DNA of 64,000 bases from Pseudomonadota bacterium (GTDB lineage: Bacteria; Desulfobacterota; Syntrophorhabdia; Syntrophorhabdales; Syntrophorhabdaceae), in assembly GCA_026388275.1 (NCBI GenBank), contig JAPLKB010000058.1, positions 124,676-188,675 on the forward strand, given 5' to 3'. The position numbers and the translations under genes are program-made. Positions 53,696 through 63,023 of this stretch are shown here, one piece after another; the stretch's first letter is position 1; the number at the start of each line of letters is the position of its first letter. A model generated the notes under the pieces. It searched no databases. It was given only the letters and a program-made list of their open reading frames with translations, and had not been told where the DNA came from.

Positions 53696-55051
53696 CTATT
53701 CAGATAATGTTTCCACATTGTATTTTTTTACCCTGTACCACATGCTTCTCTCGGTAATACCAAGAAGTTTTGCTGCTTTTGCCTGATGCCCTTTTGTTCT
53801 GTTTAAAGCATCCGTTATCATTTTTCTTTCTACTTCAGAGATTGCGTCATCCAGGGTTTTACCAGATGAAAAAATATCCTGTACCGAAAAATCACCGCGC
53901 AGGTAAAGCGGTAAGTCGTCTATTGTGACAATTCCTCCCTCACACATGATGGATGATCTCTTTATTACATTGATAAGTTCTCTAACATTGCCGGGCCATT
54001 TGTGTTCTATCATGATTTTTTTAACCGCAGACTCGATCTTTATAAACTCTCCTGTCTCTTTTGAAGCATCAAGTAAGAAACGGTCTATTAAGTGGTTTAT
54101 GTCTTCCTTCCTTTCCCGTAGCGGTGGAATCATAATATGAATCTGAGAAAGCCTGTGAAACAAATCTTCCCTGAATTTTCCGCCTTTTATTTCTGTTTCG
54201 AGAATTCTGTTTGTAGTTGCCATTATTCTCAGATCTACCTTCCTGTTTTTTAACCCCCCTAATCTTTCAATTTCCCTTGTTTCAATGACCCTTAGAAGCT
54301 TTGCCTGAAGATAAGGGCTCATCTCACCAATTTCGTCAAGGACAATGGTACCATTGTCGGCTAACTCAAATTTTCCCTGCTTTGTCTGAGAAGCACCGGT
54401 AAAGGCTCCCCGCTCATAACCGAAAAGCTCGCTTTCAAGCAGATTATCCGGTATTGAAGCGCAATTTACAACGACGAACATACCCTTCCTCTTTGATAGC
54501 CGATGGATTAGATGGGCAATGACTTCTTTACCAACGCCAGTTTCTCCTGTAATTAAAACAGATATATCCTTTTCAGCAATTTTATCTGCAGTTCTGAATA
54601 TTTCTTTCATTGAAGAAGATTTGCCTATTACTCCATAATGTTCCGTATCAGAAAGTGCTTCCTCTTTCGTGCGCTCTATCGCTTCCTCAATCCCTTTTTT
54701 ATGCAGAACCCTTTTTACTATGATCTTCAGTTCATCAAGGGCAATCGGTTTAATAAAAAAATCAGTTGCACCGCGTTCTATCGCTTCCATGGCGTTTTTC
54801 TTTGTTCCAAAAGCTGTAATAATAATGATAGGAGTGTTAACCTTTTTCTTAATCTCATCAATGGCAGTTAAACCATCAACGCCGGGGAGTTTAATATCCA
54901 TTATAATAAGAGCAATATTCCTATTAATGCTTATATATGCATCTTCATAGGATTCATAAGAGGATACGGCATAGCCTTCCCCTTTTAACGCCTCTTCAAG
55001 GAAAAATCTGACGCCGCCATCATCTTCAATAATAATAATCTGTTCGTTCAT
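53696..55051 (-). CDS. pilR: PilR-type NtrC-family response regulator
   Basis: The 451-residue protein has a receiver domain (phospho-acceptor Asp52 in IIMDIKLPG), AAA+ domain (Walker A GETGVGKEVI, sigma-54 loop GAFTGASQTK, GTIVLDEIGEMSP) and Fis-type helix-turn-helix at the C-terminus (GHQAKAAKLLGITERSM). It overlaps the kinase gene by 4 bp and lies directly before the pilins, so control of pilin expression through sigma-54 is likely. I did not find consensus -24/-12 sites before the pilins. Confidence 0.9.
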   Translation of the reverse strand: MNEQIIIIEDDGGVRFFLEEALKGEGYAVSSYESYEDAYISINRNIALIIMDIKLPGVDGLTAIDEIKKKVNTPIIIITAFGTKKNAMEAIERGATDFFIKPIALDELKIIVKRVLHKKGIEEAIERTKEEALSDTEHYGVIGKSSSMKEIFRTADKIAEKDISVLITGETGVGKEVIAHLIHRLSKRKGMFVVVNCASIPDNLLESELFGYERGAFTGASQTKQGKFELADNGTIVLDEIGEMSPYLQAKLLRVIETREIERLGGLKNRKVDLRIMATTNRILETEIKGGKFREDLFHRLSQIHIMIPPLRERKEDINHLIDRFLLDASKETGEFIKIESAVKKIMIEHKWPGNVRELINVIKRSSIMCEGGIVTIDDLPLYLRGDFSVQDIFSSGKTLDDAISEVERKMITDALNRTKGHQAKAAKLLGITERSMWYRVKKYNVETLSE

Positions 55052-56076
55052 TTAGAACCCGGTAAAGTTATGGTAAATGTTGTTCCATTGTTACTTGTTT
55101 CTACGTTTATGTCCCCACCATGCATTCTGATATTTCTGATGCTTATAAAAAGCCCGAGGCCTCGTCCACCTTTTCTTTTTGAGAAAAAAGGTTTAAATAT
55201 TGCCTCAATGTCTTCGGTTTTGATGCTTGAACTCTTATTGTATACCAGAATTTTCAGGATATTATTACATTTTGTTTCTACTTTTACATATCCGCCTGCA
55301 GCTTCATGTTGAAAAGCGTTCTTCAATAAATTATTAACAGCCTGAAAAATCCTCGTTTTATCTCCTCTGAAAATGATATTTTCAGTATCCGTGACGAAAT
55401 CGCATTTAACATGGTCGAATTGTTTGTGTAAACTATCCATTGATTCTTTAATGATCGTATTTATATCAAACTCTTCATGTTCAATTCCGTCATCAGTAAA
55501 ATCAAGCAATTCTTTTGTAAATATATCTATTTTTTTTGCAGAATCCAATATTGCGTTAACATATGACATTGCCTGTTCCCCGATCAATTTTTCTTTTAAA
55601 AGCTCACTCATGCCCGTTATGGTGTTAAGAGGGTTTCTTACTTCATGTGCCACCATAAGGGACATGTAGCCCAGGGGTACGATGTAATCAAGTCTCTCAA
55701 TATCTTTTTTCATATCGCTGTGCGTTTTTTCTCCCCCAAACTTATTATGCTTTGCCATTTCTGTTAGTTTTTCTATAAGAGTATAAACCTCCATCATTTG
55801 ACCTTTTTCTTTTCTGAATTCGCCGAACCTTACAATATGCTCGACTTTTTTCACGAGATTTATAACAGGTTGAGTGATGGCCGATACAGCTAAGAATGAA
55901 CAAAATGCAGAAAAAAGAGAGACTATAAAAATAGAAATAAAATAACTGTCGTAAAAATGTAATGCGCTTCTATATCCGATCATAGCCGAGAGGATGCTTG
56001 TAAGAAACACAACAAAAGGTATAATGGTATTTAAGCTATACCGTAAGTTCTTTGGATCGTTAAATATACTTTTCAT
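55048..56076 (-). CDS. pilS: PilS-like membrane sensor histidine kinase
   Basis: The 342-residue protein has two N-terminal membrane helices around a short loop (about residues 15-70), a HAMP-like linker, the phospho-accepting His in LMVAHEVRNPLN, and the ATP-binding N box NNLLKNAFQHEA, the F box IFKPFFSK and G2 GGRGLGLF. It overlaps the NtrC-type partner by 4 bp. Name PilS rests on position within the pilus locus; it has fewer helices than the Pseudomonas enzyme. Confidence 0.82.
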   Translation of the reverse strand: MKSIFNDPKNLRYSLNTIIPFVVFLTSILSAMIGYRSALHFYDSYFISIFIVSLFSAFCSFLAVSAITQPVINLVKKVEHIVRFGEFRKEKGQMMEVYTLIEKLTEMAKHNKFGGEKTHSDMKKDIERLDYIVPLGYMSLMVAHEVRNPLNTITGMSELLKEKLIGEQAMSYVNAILDSAKKIDIFTKELLDFTDDGIEHEEFDINTIIKESMDSLHKQFDHVKCDFVTDTENIIFRGDKTRIFQAVNNLLKNAFQHEAAGGYVKVETKCNNILKILVYNKSSSIKTEDIEAIFKPFFSKRKGGRGLGLFISIRNIRMHGGDINVETSNNGTTFTITLPGSK

Positions 56077-56079
56077 TGT

Positions 56080-57301
56080 TTATCCTCCCCTTAAAGCCTG
56101 CATCATGTTCCACCAGGGCATCATTACGGCAAGGGCTAAAAATAATACTATAACAGACAGAACAATCGTCATAATAGGTTCTATCCATGCTGACAAACGA
56201 TTGATTGAATATGTAACCTCCCTGTCATAATGTATAGATACTTCTCGAAGCATTTCTTCAAGTGAACCCGTATCTTCGCCTGTTGATACAAGGTGTATGA
56301 CAAGTGGTGGAAATATTTTGCTGTCTTTTAAAGGTTTTGATATGCCCTTACCTTTTTCTATCTTACCCTGTATTTCAATAATCTTCTGGGCGATATATTC
56401 ATTCCCGACTGTTCTTGCAACTATTTCGAGGGTCCTCATGATAGGAACGCCTGCCCTTACCATAATTCTCAAACATATAAGCAAAGCGGCTCATACATAT
56501 TTTTAATATTATCTGTCCGATAAGAGGGATCTTTAATTTATTTTTATCATAAATCAATTTACCTTTTTCAGTTCGTATATATAATATCAGCGCAGTAATA
56601 ATGGCGCCAATGGCACTGAAAGTATATATGCCATATGATTGAACCAGTGTATTGATAAAAATCATGATTTTTGTAGGAAGCGGGAGCTCTACTTTGGAAG
56701 CCTTAAACAGGACTGCAAAACGTGGTATTACAAATGTTACTATCACAAAAAAAGCCACAACAATTCCGCTTATAACCATAATCGGATATCGCGTGGCAGA
56801 TTTAAGCATCTCTTTTGTTTTCATTTGAAATTCCAGAATGCCTGAAAGCTTTTCAAGGACATCTTCGAGTAAACCGCCCATTTCACCAGCCCTGACCATA
56901 CTTATGTACATTTCGGGAAATACACCTTTATGTTTTTCAAGGGCATCGGAAAAACCCACACCTTTATCAATATCCTGATAAATGTTCCTTATTATCTGCT
57001 TTAACCTTGCGTTTGTGGTCTGTTCTTCAAGTGCTTTAAGACCGGATATAATTGGAATACCTGCTTTAACAATAGTCTGGAGTTGTCTGGTAAAAAAAAT
57101 AAGGTCGTCATATTTAACCTTCTGGTATCGAGCAAAAAATGCCTGCAAATCTAAAGAGCTGGTCTTTTCTTCTTCGACCGATACGGGAAGCAAGCCCATA
57201 CTGTCTAATTGTATGTAGACTATGCCTCTGCTCTCCGCTTCCATAATACCCTGTATCAGAGAACCTCTGTCATCTCTTGCTCTGTAAGCGAATTTCCCCA
57301 T
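56080..57301 (-). CDS. pilC: PilC/GspF-type inner-membrane platform protein, one-base frameshift
   Basis: The first frame (57301 to about 56465) carries the first T2SF domain (YDDLIFFTRQLQTIVKAGIP, ARAGEMGGLLEDVLEKL-like) and two membrane segments, reaching ICMSRFAYMFEN. There the family continuation (MVRAGVPIMRTLEI, LVIHLVSTGEDTGSLEEML and the last helix) lies in the next frame, ending at 56080. One extra T (plus-strand A, 56464 or 56465) causes the break; without it a normal 406-residue protein results. The base is not in a long homopolymer. Either an error or true loss of the platform protein. Confidence 0.85.
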
Positions 57302-57302
57302 T

Positions 57303-59000
57303 TTAATCTATCTTTGTTGTATTTAAAGCTTCCTCAAGAGTAGTAATGCCGGCAATAGCTTTTCTCACTGCATCATCCTTCATTTCCATCATACCACGTG
57401 CCTTTGCAGCTTTTTTGATGACTTCACTGGAAGATTTGTCGACAATGAGCGCACGTATGCTATCGTCAACAATGAGGACTTCGAACACGCCCGTCCTTCC
57501 TTTATAGCCGGTATATTTACATACAGGGCATCCTCTGCCTCTGTAAAGGGGGATATTTTCTTTAATATTTATACTATCAAGAACTGATCTGGCAGGCATA
57601 TACTCTTCTTTGCAATCCGGGCATATTTTTCTTAATAGTCTTTGTGCAATTACGCATGTTAATGAGGAGGCTACAAGGAAAGGTTCAACGCCCATTTCCA
57701 CAAGCCTTGTAGCAGAGCCTGCCGCATCATTTGTATGAAATGTTGAAAGCACGATATGACCTGTAAGAGCTGAATGGACTGCGATTGTTGCAGTTTCCCT
57801 GTCTCTTATTTCGCCTACCATTATAACATCGGGGTCCTGTCTTAAAATTGCTCTTAAACCTACATCGAAAGTAAGTCCGGCTCTTGGGTTTACCTGGGAC
57901 TGTGAAATTGATTCGATAGTATATTCAACCGGATCTTCTATGGTAATAATATTCTTTTCCGGTGTATTGATATAGTTGAGTATTGCGTAAAGTGTAGTAG
58001 ACTTACCGCTGCCTGTGGGGCCTGTAGAAAGAATAAAACCGTATGGTCTTTTTATGACGTTTTTGATTTTTTCTTCATCATCGGAAAAAAAACCTATCCT
58101 GTCTATACCATAAAGAGCAGCACTTTTATCTAGCATTCTCAAAACAGCCTTTTCCCCGTATATTGTCGGATATGTGGAAACTCTTATACCGAGGTCTTTT
58201 GTACCTTCTTTTATATCGAACCGTCCATCCTGGGGGATTCTTGATTTAGCAATATCCATGCCCGCTACAATTTTTATTCTCGATACTATAGGAAGAAACA
58301 TTTTTTTCGGCGGCGCCGGTATTTCTCTCAACTTTCCATCTATCCTCATCCGTATCCTTAATGTTTTTTCGCCGGGCTCTATATGAATATCACTCGCACT
58401 ATCAGCTACTGCCTGTGTAAGAAGACTATTTACAAATCTTATTACAGGCTCCTCATCACCGGATTCAAAAGTGATTTTTTCCTCTTCCTCTTCCTCTTCC
58501 TCTTCCGGCTTAACAGTTGCTTCTTCCTCTTTCATTTTTTGAAGAGTCTCTTCCACAATTGTTTTTACGCCATAATATTTTTCAAGAGCTCTTTTCATCT
58601 CTCCTTCGGTAGTTATGCATGGATCCACTTCCATTCTTACAATTCTTGTGACCTCATCCATTGCGTTTATATCCAGAGGGTCAACCATGGCGAGTTTTAA
58701 GACATTAAAACGCCTCTCAAAGGGAATTATGAGATAATTTTTTGCAATATCCTCGCTGATTAACTTCACCAGTTCCTTGGGTATGTCTTTTTCGTCGAGA
58801 TTAACTATTGGTATTCCAAGCTGTTTGCTGACCGTATCAATAATATCCTTTTCTGTAAGAAGGCCCATCTTGATAAGTACTTTGCCAAGTCTCTCACCGT
58901 ATTTTTTTTGTTCGACAAGCGCTTTGTAAATATCTTCCTCTTGTAATCTTTTAGCTTCTATAAGGATTTCGCCCAGCTTTTTTCTAATCCGTTGAATCAT
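57303..59000 (-). CDS. pilB: PilB-type pilus extension ATPase
   Basis: The 565-residue protein has the N-terminal MshEN-like domain (LGEILIEAKRLQEEDIYKAL, twice-similar segments), then a linker with a run of nine glutamates, and the secretion ATPase core: Walker A TGPTGSGKSTTLY near residue 330, Asp and Walker B boxes (DPDVIMVGEIRDRETA), STFHTNDAAG, and four cysteines of the zinc site (CPDCKEEY and GCPVCKYTG). It powers pilus assembly. It overlaps pilT by 4 bp and is 1 base from pilC. Confidence 0.95.
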   Translation of the reverse strand: MIQRIRKKLGEILIEAKRLQEEDIYKALVEQKKYGERLGKVLIKMGLLTEKDIIDTVSKQLGIPIVNLDEKDIPKELVKLISEDIAKNYLIIPFERRFNVLKLAMVDPLDINAMDEVTRIVRMEVDPCITTEGEMKRALEKYYGVKTIVEETLQKMKEEEATVKPEEEEEEEEEKITFESGDEEPVIRFVNSLLTQAVADSASDIHIEPGEKTLRIRMRIDGKLREIPAPPKKMFLPIVSRIKIVAGMDIAKSRIPQDGRFDIKEGTKDLGIRVSTYPTIYGEKAVLRMLDKSAALYGIDRIGFFSDDEEKIKNVIKRPYGFILSTGPTGSGKSTTLYAILNYINTPEKNIITIEDPVEYTIESISQSQVNPRAGLTFDVGLRAILRQDPDVIMVGEIRDRETATIAVHSALTGHIVLSTFHTNDAAGSATRLVEMGVEPFLVASSLTCVIAQRLLRKICPDCKEEYMPARSVLDSINIKENIPLYRGRGCPVCKYTGYKGRTGVFEVLIVDDSIRALIVDKSSSEVIKKAAKARGMMEMKDDAVRKAIAGITTLEEALNTTKID

Positions 59001-60064
59001 TTATTATCACCTGTCACCTGATGTTTGATGTAATCTGCCATACTTGCCACCGCATATGCGTCTTCCCATTTTATAATTCTCCTGCTTAAAAGATCATTGA
59101 GGTTCTGTTCCATGGTATGCATTCCATATTCCTTTCCGAGTTCAATGGAAGAATATACCTGATAAGTTTTTCCTTCCCGTATCATATTTCTAACAGCAGG
59201 TGTAATAATAAGCACCTCAGTTGTTGGTATTCTGCCCTTTATGTCGATTCTCTTTAAAAGTTTCTGCGTTATTACGCCCTGAAGCGTAATGGAAAGCTGG
59301 GAGCGAATCTGTGGTTGCTGGTAAGGGGGAAAAACGTCTATAATTCTGTCTATAGTCTGGGAGGCACTTGTAGTATGCAAAGTAGAAAATACAAGATGAC
59401 CTGTTTCGGCTGCAGTAATGGCTGCCTGCATGGTTTCAAGGTCCCTCATTTCGCCGATCAGTATCACATCAGGGTCCTGTCTTAATACACGCTTTAGCGC
59501 ATTTGAAAAAGACAGCGTATCTTCACCAACTTCTCTCTGGGAAATAATAGATTTCTTTGGCTTATAGACGTATTCTATGGGATCTTCAACTGTTACCACA
59601 TGAAGAGATTGTTCTTCATTAATCATGTCAATCATTGCTGCAAGAGAGGTTGATTTTCCGCTCCCTGTCGGCCCAGTAACCAGAATCAGGCCATTTGGTT
59701 TTCTTGTCAGATCTTTTAAGATGTTCGGCAAATTTAAATCTTCCAACTTGGGAATGTTCACGGGGATAAGCCTTATGGCGAATGCAATTATACTTTTTTG
59801 AAAATATACATTCACCCTGAAACGGGCTTTCCCTTTTAATTCGTAGGCAAAATCAAGCTCCCGGTCATTAAAAAAAGCATTTTTTTTTGCAGAATCTTCA
59901 ACAAGTTCATCAAAAAAGGATTTAAGGTCTTTCTCGGTTAGATAAGTTGCGTGGATATAAGAGAGCTCGCCGTCAATCCTTATGGAAGGCGGGATGCCCG
60001 CTATAAGATGCAAATCCGATGCGCTTTTTTCAATCATAAAATGCAGCATATCTTTAATATTCAT
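58997..60064 (-). CDS. pilT: PilT-type pilus retraction ATPase
   Basis: The 355-residue protein is a complete PilT: the N-terminal PAS-like fold (ASDLHLIAGIPPSIRIDGEL), Walker A GPTGSGKSTSLA near residue 131, His box HTTSASQTIDRIIDVFPPYQ, Walker B DPDVILIGEMRDLET, and the C-terminal retraction motif region (AVRNMIREGKTYQV). It disassembles the pilus. It overlaps pilB by 4 bp; a paralogue lies 207 bp upstream. Confidence 0.96.
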   Translation of the reverse strand: MNIKDMLHFMIEKSASDLHLIAGIPPSIRIDGELSYIHATYLTEKDLKSFFDELVEDSAKKNAFFNDRELDFAYELKGKARFRVNVYFQKSIIAFAIRLIPVNIPKLEDLNLPNILKDLTRKPNGLILVTGPTGSGKSTSLAAMIDMINEEQSLHVVTVEDPIEYVYKPKKSIISQREVGEDTLSFSNALKRVLRQDPDVILIGEMRDLETMQAAITAAETGHLVFSTLHTTSASQTIDRIIDVFPPYQQPQIRSQLSITLQGVITQKLLKRIDIKGRIPTTEVLIITPAVRNMIREGKTYQVYSSIELGKEYGMHTMEQNLNDLLSRRIIKWEDAYAVASMADYIKHQVTGDNK

Positions 60065-60271
60065 ATAAGCCTCACTAAAATTATAAAAAAACTTTTATTT
60101 AGTTAATGTTTACAAAAAAATTGCAATATCAACTACTTAAAAAACCAGTAACTCATGATTTCTGCAAGTTTTAATCTGCAGAAGACAGTCTGTGTAATTC
60201 AGAAATGAAGATGCAGCCTTGTGACTGCTCTTCATAGCCGACGCTTTGCTTCTTAATGTAAAATTAATACT

Positions 60272-61831
60272 TTATACAAAAAATATATTATTAAAGGCTA
60301 TTTCTTTTATGTCATTATCGAATAACAACATATAACATTTAACGGTTTTCCCACTATAAACCTTAGAAACAGGTATTGTCAATGTATGCCATTCGTTATC
60401 TTTGATGAGCTCCAGGGGGATCTTAGGGATTTCAATATCTTCGTTGTTGTCTGACACCATTCTGAGTCTGAATAAATACCAGGCTTTTTCAACTTTAGTC
60501 TCCAGAATTTTATAGGAAAGGTTGCAAAAACTCTTTAGAGAAAAAATATTTTTTTTGCCGTTTAAAATAGTATAATCGGCAATAAAATTAAGATCTTCTT
60601 TAAGAGGCCCCCTGTCTCTGAATAAAAGCCCTATAGGCGTATCAAAAAGCATACCTGATGCATCAAAAAAGCTGAGGTTATTAAGACTGAAATCAGCCTC
60701 ATAAAGAATCATTTCTTTTTCAAGTTTCAACGGTCTAATGCCGGTCAATGTTTGATTTTTATTAGGTGTGGTTTCAAAAATACGTTCAATAAAGCCTTTT
60801 TCTTTTGAGGATTCAAAAATCATTTCAGGCATATCTATCAACCCATTTTCATAAAGCTTGAGAAGTGATTTATCCATGGAAATCATGTCATCTTTCTTTG
60901 AAATATCCATTATAGAAAATATTTGATGGACTTTATCTTCTTTAATAAGGGTTTTTATTGATTGAGTTGTAGTCATGACCTCGCATGCACATACAAAGCC
61001 TTTACCATCTGCTCTCTGAACAAGCCTTTGAGATACAACGCATTGAAGCAGCTGGGATAGTTGATTGCGTATCTGGTTTTTTTCATATTCAGGAAAAAAA
61101 TCAATTATTCTATTGAGAGTTTGGACTACGTTTATCGTGTGAAGAGTTGAAAATACAAGATGACCTGTTTCGGCCATTTCAATTACGATCTTCATCGTTT
61201 CGCTGTCTCTGATCTCGCCGACAAGTATCACATCAGGATCTTCTCTGAGTACCCTTTTAAGAGCTGACTGAAAAGATTTTGTATCTTTACCTACTTCACG
61301 TTGGCTTATAATGGATTTTTCAGATTTATATACAAATTCGATGGGGTCTTCAATCGTTACAATATGGCAGGCGCGTTCTTTATTGATTAAATCAATCAAG
61401 GATGCGAGGGTAGTTGATTTCCCGCTACCAGTGGGACCAGTGATGAGGACTAAACCATTTTGTTTTTTTGTGAGTTTTTTTAATATCTCCGGAAGGCCGA
61501 GTGCGCTGAAAGAGGGAACTTTATTTGGGATGGGTCTCATAACGAGCCCTATGTTTCCCATCCTTAAAAAGGCGTTTATCCTGAATCTCCCAAGTCCGTT
61601 TATTTCATAGCTGTAATCAAGTTCTTTTTTCCCTTCGAAGGTTTCGTACTGCCATGCCGTTGCCGTTGTTTTTAATAGACTGTTTATTTCTTCACTTCCA
61701 AGGACAACATCATTTAGTTTAATAATGTTTCTATTGTTCCCTAACGGCGGCAGATCCTTGAAAAAAAATATACTTTTTACTCCTTGAGAAATACCCTTTT
61801 CAACTATTTCTGTTAAATTGACTTTCTTCAA
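60272..61831 (-). CDS. PilT/PilU paralogue with an extra C-terminal beta-rich domain
   Basis: Residues 1 to about 350 form a PilT-like ATPase (Walker A GPTGSGKSTTLA, Walker B DPDVILVGEIRDSET, HTINVVQTLNRIIDFFPEYE, and a C-terminal part with SIKTLIKEDKVHQI). From about 350 to 519 an added domain follows, rich in beta-strand-like stretches with ASGMLFDTPIGLLFRDRGPL, WYLFRLRMVS and NEWHTLTIPVSKVYSG; its style recalls carbohydrate-binding or PilZ-like beta sandwiches but I cannot place it. PilT proteins normally stop near 350-370. The tail could link retraction to a ligand or partner. It overlaps the TPR gene by 32 bp. Confidence 0.85.
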   Translation of the reverse strand: MKKVNLTEIVEKGISQGVKSIFFFKDLPPLGNNRNIIKLNDVVLGSEEINSLLKTTATAWQYETFEGKKELDYSYEINGLGRFRINAFLRMGNIGLVMRPIPNKVPSFSALGLPEILKKLTKKQNGLVLITGPTGSGKSTTLASLIDLINKERACHIVTIEDPIEFVYKSEKSIISQREVGKDTKSFQSALKRVLREDPDVILVGEIRDSETMKIVIEMAETGHLVFSTLHTINVVQTLNRIIDFFPEYEKNQIRNQLSQLLQCVVSQRLVQRADGKGFVCACEVMTTTQSIKTLIKEDKVHQIFSIMDISKKDDMISMDKSLLKLYENGLIDMPEMIFESSKEKGFIERIFETTPNKNQTLTGIRPLKLEKEMILYEADFSLNNLSFFDASGMLFDTPIGLLFRDRGPLKEDLNFIADYTILNGKKNIFSLKSFCNLSYKILETKVEKAWYLFRLRMVSDNNEDIEIPKIPLELIKDNEWHTLTIPVSKVYSGKTVKCYMLLFDNDIKEIAFNNIFFV

Positions 61832-63023
61832 GAATTTTTAACCTCTCAATAACTTTGTTCTTTTCCTCTATCTTGCCGCCTTCTCGTAGGTAAAACCTGT
61901 AATATTTAATAGCCTCTTTAATTTCGCCCATGTCGTCCTTTATAAGCGCAATAGATAAATATGTTGAAGGGTTTTTGTTGCCTCTCCTGATCAAATTCTC
62001 AAGGACTCTCGAAGCCTCATCATACCTCTTTTGATGACGCAAAAGGCCGGAAAGGTTAATATAGGCTTCAGCTCCGTCCTTATCCATGTCGATCGCTTTT
62101 TTAAAATATTCTTCTGCAAGTTTCCTGTCTCCTTCTCTCATAAAAATGATGCCTGTATTGTTATATGCTTTTGTGTAATCAGGTTTTTTTTCGAGAATCC
62201 TTCTAAAATACATCAATGCTTCGTTTGCATTACCTTCTCTCATGGCAATAACGCCAAGATTATTCAAAACCTCTATGTTATTAGGCTGTTCTGATAAAAT
62301 ATTTAAATACAGCTTCTTCGCCTCCTTTGTTCTGCCTTTTTCTGTTTCTAAAAGCGCTTCGTTGTACATAGACATAATTCTTTCTTCATCAACCTTCATT
62401 ACAACAACCTTCGTGTGCTCCATTGATGCCGAAGGAATTTCTTTTCTCGGATTGACAGGCAAGGCGGAGGTATTTACGTAGGTACTCTTTAACCTGGCAG
62501 TTTTCTTTTTCAGAGCTGGAATCTCTTTAGGTTCAAGGCCTGTTATTTTTCCATGAACTGTTTCTGTGGCATTTGTTTCTAAGTTACGAGACTTATTTTT
62601 CAATGTTTTATCTTCGGATTTTGCATTGAAGGATGTTTTTGCAGAAGTTTCAGTTTTTTCATTTCCCTTTGTATTTGCTTTTTCCTCAATTTTTGTTGTT
62701 GCTCCAACCTTGTCAACAGGTTTTAGTTCCGTATCAGGTTCTTTCACTTCAGCAGGTTGTGCCTTTTCAACTGTCTTTTCTACCCGTTGCATGACGGGCT
62801 GCCCTTTTGAAGCAAATATTTTTGAAGAAGGCTGAATTGGTTTTGTTCTAAGCATCATAGGCAGAATAGAAACAAGTAAAACGATACCTGTTATGGCTGA
62901 CAGAGTGATATAAAAAATGTTTTTATTCTTTGTATACACAGTCTGTATACTGCTCCGGACATCGGGTTTGACCTTTTTCCTCTCCTCCTGAGCCTTTTTT
63001 AGGGCATCAAGGATAAGACTCAT
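61800..63023 (-). CDS. GspB/MshN-like membrane-anchored TPR protein
   Basis: The N-terminus MSLILDALKKAQEERKKV is the opening of GspB/ExeB-type proteins, then one membrane helix (about residues 34-58), a long charged low-complexity periplasmic linker (many K, E, T) and at least five tetratricopeptide repeats (NIEVLNNLGVIAMREGNANE, PDYTKAYNNTGIIFMREGDR, and so on). In MSHA and type II systems such proteins help the secretin reach the outer membrane. It overlaps the secretin gene by 4 bp (ATGA) and the PilT paralogue by 32 bp. Confidence 0.85.
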   Translation of the reverse strand: MSLILDALKKAQEERKKVKPDVRSSIQTVYTKNKNIFYITLSAITGIVLLVSILPMMLRTKPIQPSSKIFASKGQPVMQRVEKTVEKAQPAEVKEPDTELKPVDKVGATTKIEEKANTKGNEKTETSAKTSFNAKSEDKTLKNKSRNLETNATETVHGKITGLEPKEIPALKKKTARLKSTYVNTSALPVNPRKEIPSASMEHTKVVVMKVDEERIMSMYNEALLETEKGRTKEAKKLYLNILSEQPNNIEVLNNLGVIAMREGNANEALMYFRRILEKKPDYTKAYNNTGIIFMREGDRKLAEEYFKKAIDMDKDGAEAYINLSGLLRHQKRYDEASRVLENLIRRGNKNPSTYLSIALIKDDMGEIKEAIKYYRFYLREGGKIEEKNKVIERLKILEESQFNRNS

